A DNA stretch of 12,404 nt. Origin: Bordetella parapertussis (GTDB taxonomy: Bacteria; Pseudomonadota; Gammaproteobacteria; Burkholderiales; Burkholderiaceae_C). Position 1 is the stretch's first letter, and every line of letters starts with the position of its first letter. The position numbers and the translations under genes are program-made. This document shows positions 7,546 to 12,404 of this stretch, in pieces. A model generated the notes under the pieces. The model saw only the letters and a program-made list of their open reading frames with translations. It was not told the DNA's origin and did not search any database. Location: positions 1 to 12,404 of the forward strand of contig CAMCNE010000068.1 of the NCBI GenBank assembly GCA_945875935.1, written 5' to 3'.

Positions 7546-8685
7546 ATGCCCGGTCTGTTGCCACTTGTCGATCCTGACGGCCTGCTCGAGTTCTCGGTGG
7601 TCTACACCGACCGTGCGCTCAACCACATGTCCAAGCGCTTTCAGCAGGTGATGAAGGACATCTCGGCCACGCTGAAAGAGGTCTATCACGCCCGATCTGC
7701 GGTGGTCGTTCCGGGCAGCGGCACCTTCGGCATGGAAGCCGTGGCCCGCCAGTTCGCCAGCGGTCGCAAGGTGCTGGTCATCCGCAACGGCTGGTTCAGC
7801 TACCGCTGGACGCAGATCTTCGACATGGGCGGCATCCCGTCGGAATCCATCGTGCTCAAGGCGCGCCGCACCGGTCCTGGCAAGCACTCGCCCTTTGCAC
7901 CCGCGCCCATCGAAGAGGTGGTGGCCACCATCCGCGCGCAGCGCCCTGAGGTGGTGTTCGCTCCGCACGTGGAAACCTCGGCCGGCATGATCCTGCCCGA
8001 CGCCTACCTGCGCGCCGTGGCCGATGCGGTGCACGAGGTGGGTGGGCTCTTCGTGCTGGATTGCATCGCCTCGGGAACGATCTGGGTCGACATGCAAGCC
8101 TGTGGCGTCGACGTGCTGGTGAGCGCGCCGCAAAAAGGCTGGAGCGGCTCGCCGTGTGCCGGCCTGGTGATGCTGAGCGATCTGGCCCGCGAGCGCATCG
8201 AAGCCACGCAAAGCACCAGCTACGCCTGCGACCTGCGCAAGTGGCTGCAGATCATGGAGACCTATGAGGGCGGTGCTCACGCCTACCACGCGACCCTGCC
8301 CACCGATGCGCTCACCCTGGTGCGCGACGTGATGCTGGAGACCCGCACCTATGGCTTTGCGCGGGTTCGCGCCGAGCAGCAGCGTCTGGGGGACGCCGTG
8401 CGGGCGTTGCTGGTCGCGCGTGGTTTCAAGAGCGTGGCGGCCGAGGGCTTTCAGGCGCCGGGCGTGGTGGTCAGCTACACCGAAGACGCCGAGATGCAGA
8501 CCGGCAAAAAGCTGATGGCGCAGGGCTTGCAGATCGCCGCTGGCGTGCCGCTGCAATGCGACGAGGGGGCTGATTTCCAGAGTTTTCGCATCGGGCTGTT
8601 CGGGCTCGACAAACTGCATGACGTCGATGGCACCGTGGCCCGGTTGGCCGCGGCGCTCGACCGCTTGCCACCTTCGGTGGCCTGA
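7546..8685 (+). CDS. Class V PLP-dependent aminotransferase (alanine-glyoxylate/serine-pyruvate type)
   Basis: This 379-aa cytosolic enzyme belongs to the class V aminotransferases that move amino groups from alanine or serine to glyoxylate or pyruvate; the true substrate cannot be read from sequence. A glycine-rich cofactor loop, PGSGTFGMEA, lies near residues 63-72. The aspartate that contacts the PLP ring nitrogen is Asp172 in LDCIASG. The Schiff-base lysine is Lys197 in SAPQKGWSG, followed by the typical CAGLVMLS strand. Length is normal for the family and the catalytic residues are all present. The 111-nt gap upstream suggests its own promoter, although I could not find a convincing one. 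The adhesin-E-like gene follows after 23 nt and may share the transcript. Confidence 0.88.
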   Translation: MPGLLPLVDPDGLLEFSVVYTDRALNHMSKRFQQVMKDISATLKEVYHARSAVVVPGSGTFGMEAVARQFASGRKVLVIRNGWFSYRWTQIFDMGGIPSESIVLKARRTGPGKHSPFAPAPIEEVVATIRAQRPEVVFAPHVETSAGMILPDAYLRAVADAVHEVGGLFVLDCIASGTIWVDMQACGVDVLVSAPQKGWSGSPCAGLVMLSDLARERIEATQSTSYACDLRKWLQIMETYEGGAHAYHATLPTDALTLVRDVMLETRTYGFARVRAEQQRLGDAVRALLVARGFKSVAAEGFQAPGVVVSYTEDAEMQTGKKLMAQGLQIAAGVPLQCDEGADFQSFRIGLFGLDKLHDVDGTVARLAAALDRLPPSVA

Positions 8686-8708
8686 TTGAATCAACCCAGG
8701 GGTTTTCG

Positions 8709-9098
8709 ATGAAACGCGCAGTCATCGGTGTGCTGCTGGTGTGTGCGACCGGCACGGCTTTGGCCGATTGGGTGCGCATCAGGAGCGATGGCGCGGTGAC
8801 CGTGCTGGCCGACTCAGGATCGGTCTCGCGCAGCGGTGACATGGCCACCATGTGGAGCATGATCAACTACACCACGCCACGCAAGACTGACGACGGCGAG
8901 GAGTACCTCTCGTCGCGCCAGCGCCTGGAGTACGACTGCACCGACAAACTCAGCCGTCGGCTCGAGTTCGATCGCTATTCCGATCTGTCGGGTCTGGGTC
9001 GGGCGGTGTATTCGAACAAGAACGCCAGCGCATGGAGCCCGGTGACGCCGGGCTCGGTGGCCGGCGAGTTGTTCAAGTTTGCCTGCGGCGCCAAATGA
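8709..9098 (+). CDS. Exported surface-adhesin-E-like protein
   Basis: This small protein of 129 aa has a classic signal peptide: positive start (MKR), hydrophobic core, and likely cleavage after the ALA at 17-19. The mature part matches the layout of the surface-adhesin protein E-like family common in Burkholderiales: a Trp near the new N-terminus, a VLADSGSVSRSG segment, MWSMINY, a YDC motif (Cys77), a central RYSD, then PGSVAGELFKFAC (Cys126). The two cysteines could form a disulfide in the periplasm. The family name comes from a Haemophilus adhesin, but adhesion is not shown for most members, so the function here is open. AGGGG at 8698-8702 lies 6 nt before the ATG. It is close behind the aminotransferase and convergent with the 41-codon ORF. 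Confidence 0.8.
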   Translation: MKRAVIGVLLVCATGTALADWVRIRSDGAVTVLADSGSVSRSGDMATMWSMINYTTPRKTDDGEEYLSSRQRLEYDCTDKLSRRLEFDRYSDLSGLGRAVYSNKNASAWSPVTPGSVAGELFKFACGAK

Positions 9099-9109
9099 TC
9101 GGCGCAGGC
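9081..9109. terminator. Bulged hairpin between convergent genes (candidate bidirectional terminator)
   Basis: GCGCC at 9088-9092 pairs with GGCGC at 9101-9105. After a 3-nt bulge the stem resumes with GCCT at 9081-9084 pairing AGGC at 9106-9109. It straddles the adhesin-E-like stop codon and lies just beyond the end of the minus-strand ORF. No T-run follows on either strand, so confidence is low. Confidence 0.3.
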
Positions 9110-9119
9110 AAGCTGCAAC

Positions 9120-9245
9120 TCAGTACTGGGTGTGCTTGATCGACCAGTACGGCTTTTCGAGCAGGGCAAAGATGCGTTCCATGCGCGCGTCGAGCCAAGC
9201 GGCAAAGCCTGAGAGTTCCGGGGTGTTGTGGTTGCTGTTGTCCAT
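9120..9245 (-). CDS. Small ORF of 41 codons, unknown function
   Basis: On the minus strand an ATG at 9245-9243 opens a frame of 41 codons ending in TGA at 9122-9120. The product begins MDNSNHNTPELSGFAAWLDA and ends in KPYWSIKHTQY. It has an amphipathic middle (FAAWLDARMERIFALLEK), no signal peptide and no membrane segment. A GGAG (minus strand, 9255-9252) stands 6 nt before the ATG, and an AT-rich promoter-like patch lies about 95 nt upstream. The composition reads like a real soluble peptide rather than random GC-rich translation, which is rich in Arg, Ala and Pro. I do not recognise the family. It is convergent with the adhesin-E-like gene, 21 nt away. Confidence 0.65.
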   Translation of the reverse strand: MDNSNHNTPELSGFAAWLDARMERIFALLEKPYWSIKHTQY

Positions 9246-9251
9246 GGTTCG

Positions 9252-9255
9252 CTCC
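9252..9255 (-). promoter_or_regulatory. Ribosome binding site of the 41-codon ORF
   Basis: CTCC on the plus strand reads GGAG (within TGGAG) on the minus strand, 6 nt before the ATG at 9245. It is a main argument that the small ORF is translated. Confidence 0.6.
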
Positions 9256-9338
9256 AGGGTTGCAAGGCGGCGGTCGCCCTGCGGTGTGATGGGATTTCAG
9301 CAGCCCTGTGCCTCGAGCACCGCAACGCTGATGTGCCT

Positions 9339-9366
9339 AATTTAGCCCACTCGGCGCGATTGCCCA
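9339..9366 (-). promoter_or_regulatory. Possible sigma-70 promoter for the 41-codon ORF
   Basis: On the minus strand TGGGCA (9366-9361) and TAAATT (9344-9339) are separated by 16 nt, each matching four of six bases of the -35 and -10 consensus. The -10 lies in the most AT-rich patch of the intergenic region. The match is moderate and could be chance. Confidence 0.3.
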
Positions 9367-9415
9367 TCGGATTCATCCACCAGGGTCGCCGACAAACCAC
9401 ACTGCTCGATTCGCG

Positions 9416-9444
9416 GCGGGCTTGCCCTTGGGGGGTGAGCCCGC
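9416..9444 (+). other. 7-bp inverted repeat just before the unknown 139-aa gene
   Basis: GCGGGCT at 9416-9422 is perfectly complementary to AGCCCGC at 9438-9444, with a 15-nt loop. It ends 14 nt before the ATG at 9459 and is followed by GCCTTTG. It could be a weak terminator for transcripts coming from upstream or a leader structure of the next gene. Confidence 0.3.
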
Positions 9445-9458
9445 GCCTTTGTGGCAGC

Positions 9459-9878
9459 ATGAAATCCCTCAACCCTTTTCAGACGACAGCAACAGCCATG
9501 GAAATCGACGGACCCGACCCCAAAAAACTCAAAAGCATCGTCAAGGCATGGCCATCGATCGATGGCCGCGCATTCGCCATTCGGCTTGAGTTGACCGACA
9601 GCGTGATCGATCTTGAACTCGATGACGAACGCCTGCGGCAACTGCTGATGGCCCTGATGCAGTCATCGGTGGTGTGCTCGCAAAAACGCACCGACCTGCC
9701 CGCCATCAAGGGCAGCGATCCGGCCCAGGGCGTGCAGATCCCGGCCACTGCCATCGATGTGGTGCCCATGGAAGAGTCCCGCAAACGACTGGTCATGCGC
9801 GTGGGCACCGTCGACTTCCATCTGATGATCGGATCGTCGGCCACGGCGAAGTCGCTGGCGATGGCGCTGACGGCCTAG
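9459..9878 (+). CDS. Hypothetical soluble protein, unrecognised
   Basis: The frame gives 139 aa from the ATG at 9459 (MKSLNPFQ) or 126 aa from the ATG at 9498 (MEIDGPDP). Neither has a clear Shine-Dalgarno, and the frame stays open further upstream without a better start. The product has no signal peptide or membrane segment and no motif I know. It looks like an alternating strand/helix small domain with an acidic patch (VIDLELDDERL) and ends in a hydrophobic helix, SSATAKSLAMALTA. A region around PATAIDVVPMEESRKRLVMRVG looks like two beta strands. It is followed after 21 nt by the bciA-like gene and may be co-transcribed with it. A perfect 18-bp palindrome lies inside it at 9550-9567. Confidence 0.7.
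   Translation: MKSLNPFQTTATAMEIDGPDPKKLKSIVKAWPSIDGRAFAIRLELTDSVIDLELDDERLRQLLMALMQSSVVCSQKRTDLPAIKGSDPAQGVQIPATAIDVVPMEESRKRLVMRVGTVDFHLMIGSSATAKSLAMALTA
9550..9567. repeat. Perfect 18-bp palindrome inside the unknown gene
   Basis: The bases GGCCATCGATCGATGGCC read the same on both strands. They encode a WPSIDG stretch. ATCGATC-type words are frequent in this DNA, so it may be incidental, but a half-site pair for a dimeric DNA-binding protein or a methylation-related site is possible. Confidence 0.5.
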
Positions 9879-9899
9879 TCACCGCAACGGCATCGACCG

Positions 9900-10916
9900 A
9901 TGACTCCAGCATCGCCGCGATCGCCGAACCCCCGGCGGGTGTTCGTTCTTGGTGCCACCGGCACCATCGGTCGCGCCACCGTGGCCGCGCTGGTGCAGCG
10001 TGGCCACGAGGTGGTGTGCTTCATCCGTGCGCGCGCGGGTGTCGGCGGCGCGATGACGGTGCAAGACAGCGAGCGCTTGCTGGCTGGCGCCACGCTGCGC
10101 TTTGGCGACGTGTGCGATGCGGCCTCGCTGGCTCGCGATGGTTTTTGTGGCGAGCGATTCGATGCGCTGGTGTCGTGCCTGGCCTCGCGCACCGGGGCGC
10201 CCAAGGACGCCTGGGCCATCGATCACCAGGCCCATGAGCATGCGCTGACAGCGGCGAAGGCCGCCGGCGTCACCCAGTTCGTGTTGCTGTCGGCCATCTG
10301 CGTGCAAAAGCCGCTGCTGGCCTTTCAGCACGCCAAGCTGGCCTTTGAAAAATCGCTCATCGAATCCGGCCTGAGCTATTCGATCGTGCGGCCCACTGCA
10401 TTCTTCAAGTCGCTGTCCGGCCAGATCGATCGCGTCAAGCGCGGCAAGCCTTTCCTGATCTTCGGCGACGGCACGCTGACCGCATGCAAGCCCATCAGCG
10501 ACGGCGATCTGGGCCGCTACATCGCCCAGTGCCTTGACGATGAGAGCCGCCGCAACCGAGTGCTGCCCATCGGCGGGCCGGGCGAGGCCATCACATCAAG
10601 GCAGCAAGGCGAGCGCCTGTTCGCGCTGCTCGGCCAGCCACCTCGCTTCAAGCAGGTGCCGGTGAAACTGCTCGACGTCATCATCGCCGTCCTGAGCGCG
10701 GCCGGCCGGCTGGTGCCTGCGCTGGCCGACAAGGCCGAGCTCGCTCGCATCGGCCGCTACTACGCCACCGAATCCATGCTGGTGCTTGACCCCGCAACCG
10801 GGCTCTACGATGCGCAGGCGACGCCGTCGACGGGCACCGAGACGCTGTTTGATTTCTATGCCGGGCTCGTGAGCGGTGCCATCGCGCCCGAGCGCGGCGA
10901 CCACGCGGTTTTCTGA
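9900..10916 (+). CDS. bciA: BciA-type divinyl chlorophyllide 8-vinyl reductase
   Basis: The 338-aa protein is an atypical short-chain dehydrogenase with the NAD(P)-binding loop GATGTIGR at 18-25. BciA/DVR enzymes use NADPH to reduce the C8 vinyl group of divinyl (proto)chlorophyllide in chlorophyll and bacteriochlorophyll synthesis. Several stretches are hallmark for this family: LLSAICVQKPLLAFQHAKL, YSIVRPTAFFKSLSGQ, FGDGTLTACKPISDGDLG (Lys197 in the KPIS motif) and LPIGGPGEAIT (222-232), all very like the plant DVR protein. There is no classical YxxxK pair, as usual for the NmrA-like group. The ATG at 9900 leaves a 13-residue lead before the first strand; Shine-Dalgarno is poor. It starts 21 nt after the unknown gene. 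No other pigment gene is in the window. Another NmrA-like reductase is the less likely alternative. Confidence 0.88.
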   Translation: MTPASPRSPNPRRVFVLGATGTIGRATVAALVQRGHEVVCFIRARAGVGGAMTVQDSERLLAGATLRFGDVCDAASLARDGFCGERFDALVSCLASRTGAPKDAWAIDHQAHEHALTAAKAAGVTQFVLLSAICVQKPLLAFQHAKLAFEKSLIESGLSYSIVRPTAFFKSLSGQIDRVKRGKPFLIFGDGTLTACKPISDGDLGRYIAQCLDDESRRNRVLPIGGPGEAITSRQQGERLFALLGQPPRFKQVPVKLLDVIIAVLSAAGRLVPALADKAELARIGRYYATESMLVLDPATGLYDAQATPSTGTETLFDFYAGLVSGAIAPERGDHAVF

Positions 10917-10950
10917 GCTCATTGCGGGCTGCACGCCGGCCCGGGTTTCC

Positions 10951-10956
10951 AAGGTG
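10951..10956 (+). promoter_or_regulatory. Ribosome binding site of the aldehyde dehydrogenase
   Basis: AAGGTG, extended to AAGGTGAT, lies 4 nt before the ATG at 10961 and matches the 16S 3' end in part. It supports this start over internal ATGs. Confidence 0.55.
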
Positions 10957-10960
10957 ATAC

Positions 10961-12352
10961 ATGCGCTCACTGTTTGACCGTCAGCGCGCGGCGTTCGCGC
11001 TGGACATGATGCCCAGCCACGGCACTCGCATCGACAGGCTCGATCGGCTGCAGGCCATGACCGAGCGCATCGCACCGCAACTGGCCGAGGCGATCTCGGC
11101 GGATTTCGGACATCGACCCGCCGCGATCACCGAATTGGCCGAGGTGATGACGGTGCTCGCCGGGATCAGGCACACCCGCGGCCATCTGCGGCACTGGATG
11201 CGCAGCCGGCGCGTGGCGACGTCACTGCCGTATCAACCGGCGAGCTGCCGCATCACGCCGCAGCCATTGGGCGTGGTGGGTGTGGTGTCGCCCTGGAATT
11301 ACCCCTATCAGATGGCCATCGCGCCGGCCGTGGCAGCGATCGCGGCGGGCAATCGCGTGATGATCAAGCCGTCCGAACTCACGCCGCTTACCTCGCAGCT
11401 CATTCACGAGGCCGTGGCGCAGGCCTTTGACGCCGAGGAACTCGCCGTGGTGCTGGGCGATGCAGATGTGGGCCGCTCGTTTGTCAACCTGCCGTTCGAC
11501 CACCTGCTGTTCACCGGATCGACGCAAGTCGGCCGTCAGGTGGCGATGGCCGCGGCCGCCAATCTGACACCGGTCACGCTGGAGCTTGGCGGCAAGTCTC
11601 CGGCCATCCTGGGCGCCGACTTCGACGCGGCCCGCGCTGCCGATGCCTTGGTGGCCACCAAGCTGTTCAATGCGGGCCAGACCTGCATGGCACCCGACTA
11701 TGCGATCGTGCCCAGGCGGCGCACCGATGAATTCGTGGCCGCCGTTCAGGCCAGCACGCGGCGCATGTATCCCGATGCGTTGAACAACCCCGACTGCACC
11801 AGCATCATCAGCGAGCGGCACCTGGCCCGTCTGCAAGGCCTGCTGGACGACGCGCGAAGCCGCGGTGCCACGGTGGTGACCTTGTCTGCTGGCCAAAGTG
11901 GTCGTTTGCCGCGCATGCTGCCGCCCGCGCTGGTGCTGGGTGTCCATGGGGGCATGCAGATCATGCAGCAGGAGATCTTCGGCCCGCTGCTGCCGGTGAT
12001 GGTCTATGACGACCTTGACGAGGCGCTGGCCCATGTGAACGCGCAACCCAGGCCATTGGCGCTGTACTGGTTCGGGCGCGACACCACAACGCGCGAGCGC
12101 GTCCTGCGCGAAACCATCTCAGGCGGCGTCACGGTCAACGATTGCCTGATGCATTTCACTCAGGAAGACCTGCCCTTCGGCGGCGTCGGTGCCAGTGGCA
12201 TGGGTGCCTATCACGGCGAGGTGGGCTTCAAGACCTTCAGCAAGGACAAACCCATCTTCATCCAGAGCCGCTGGTCCGGGGTGCCTCTGATGCACCCGCC
12301 TTACGGACGCGTCTTTCGCATGATGTCCAAGCTGCTGCGCCGCATCGGCTGA
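10961..12352 (+). CDS. Coniferyl-aldehyde-dehydrogenase-type aldehyde dehydrogenase
   Basis: This 463-aa cytosolic enzyme belongs to the NAD(P)-dependent aldehyde dehydrogenase superfamily, which oxidises aldehydes to acids. All key residues are present: Asn113 in SPWNYPYQ (oxyanion hole), the cofactor-contact IKPSE motif, FTGSTQVG at 184-191, the general base Glu208 in LELGGKSP, and the nucleophile Cys242 in NAGQTCMAPDY. The 34-residue distance from Glu to Cys is normal. The NAGQTCxAPDY form, the short N-terminus, and the C-terminal LPFGGVGASGMGAYHGEVGFKTFS region fit the coniferyl aldehyde dehydrogenase (CalB) branch, known from lignin-aromatic breakdown in Pseudomonas. Members also act on other aliphatic or aromatic aldehydes, so the substrate is uncertain. 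The gene starts 44 nt after bciA and could be in the same transcript; a functional link is not evident. Confidence 0.88.
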   Translation: MRSLFDRQRAAFALDMMPSHGTRIDRLDRLQAMTERIAPQLAEAISADFGHRPAAITELAEVMTVLAGIRHTRGHLRHWMRSRRVATSLPYQPASCRITPQPLGVVGVVSPWNYPYQMAIAPAVAAIAAGNRVMIKPSELTPLTSQLIHEAVAQAFDAEELAVVLGDADVGRSFVNLPFDHLLFTGSTQVGRQVAMAAAANLTPVTLELGGKSPAILGADFDAARAADALVATKLFNAGQTCMAPDYAIVPRRRTDEFVAAVQASTRRMYPDALNNPDCTSIISERHLARLQGLLDDARSRGATVVTLSAGQSGRLPRMLPPALVLGVHGGMQIMQQEIFGPLLPVMVYDDLDEALAHVNAQPRPLALYWFGRDTTTRERVLRETISGGVTVNDCLMHFTQEDLPFGGVGASGMGAYHGEVGFKTFSKDKPIFIQSRWSGVPLMHPPYGRVFRMMSKLLRRIG

Positions 12353-12404
12353 CGGCCCGCCCTCATCGGGTCTGATGTGACGGTGTTGGGCTTACCGGGC
12401 GGCC

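Noticed and set aside
7504..8694. Minus-strand open frame of 396 codons opposite the aminotransferase
   Set aside because: Antisense shadow; the plus strand has the PLP lysine, aspartate and a good ribosome binding site.
9228..9458. Longer version of the unknown protein starting upstream at 9228
   Set aside because: It would overlap the 41-codon ORF and run through a promoter-like patch and a hairpin, and the extra sequence is Arg/Cys-rich without any fold features.
12353..12404. Possible terminator after the aldehyde dehydrogenase
   Set aside because: Only a 4-bp CCCG/CGGG pairing is seen and there is no T-run.

Overview
The window is GC-rich and gene-dense with almost entirely plus-strand genes. 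It looks like the chromosome of a motile betaproteobacterium, most likely order Burkholderiales. The evidence is the gene order flhB-flhA-flhF-flhG-fliA, the surface-adhesin-E type exported protein, and the style of the individual proteins. A protein that closely matches the 8-vinyl reductase of (bacterio)chlorophyll synthesis (BciA/DVR family) suggests a phototrophic lineage such as Rubrivivax, Rhodoferax or Roseateles relatives. No other photosynthesis gene lies in the window, so this is an inference from one gene.

Region 1 (1-6632) is a flagellar operon. It begins with the last codons of an unidentified upstream gene, then flhB and flhA (export gate of the flagellar type III secretion system), flhF (SRP-type GTPase that sets flagellar position), an flhG-like regulator, and fliA (sigma-28). 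flhB/flhA and flhA/flhF each overlap by ATGA, each with a good Shine-Dalgarno inside the preceding gene, and later gaps are only 14-17 nt. The striking member is the FlhG-like protein. It keeps the N-terminal DQAxGLR motif known to activate FlhF, and a late FlhG-family motif, but its nucleotide-binding P-loop is gone.

Region 2 (6633-9245) holds a TTG-start protein with four predicted membrane segments and a C-terminal class I methyltransferase domain, a class V PLP-dependent aminotransferase (best start at 7546), a small exported surface-adhesin-E-like protein, and a convergent minus-strand ORF of 41 codons with a good ribosome binding site that is easy to miss because of its size.

Region 3 (9246-12404) starts with a 213-nt intergenic stretch containing an AT-rich patch (possible minus-strand promoter) and a 7-bp hairpin. 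Then come an unrecognised 139-aa protein, the bciA-like reductase and a coniferyl-aldehyde-dehydrogenase-type ALDH, all plus strand with short gaps. The last 52 nt hold nothing I can name.

No tRNA, rRNA, CRISPR array, insertion sequence or phage gene was seen. Apart from the degenerate FlhG, the membrane methyltransferase and the 41-codon ORF, the window reads as ordinary core genome; I do not see a new multi-gene system.
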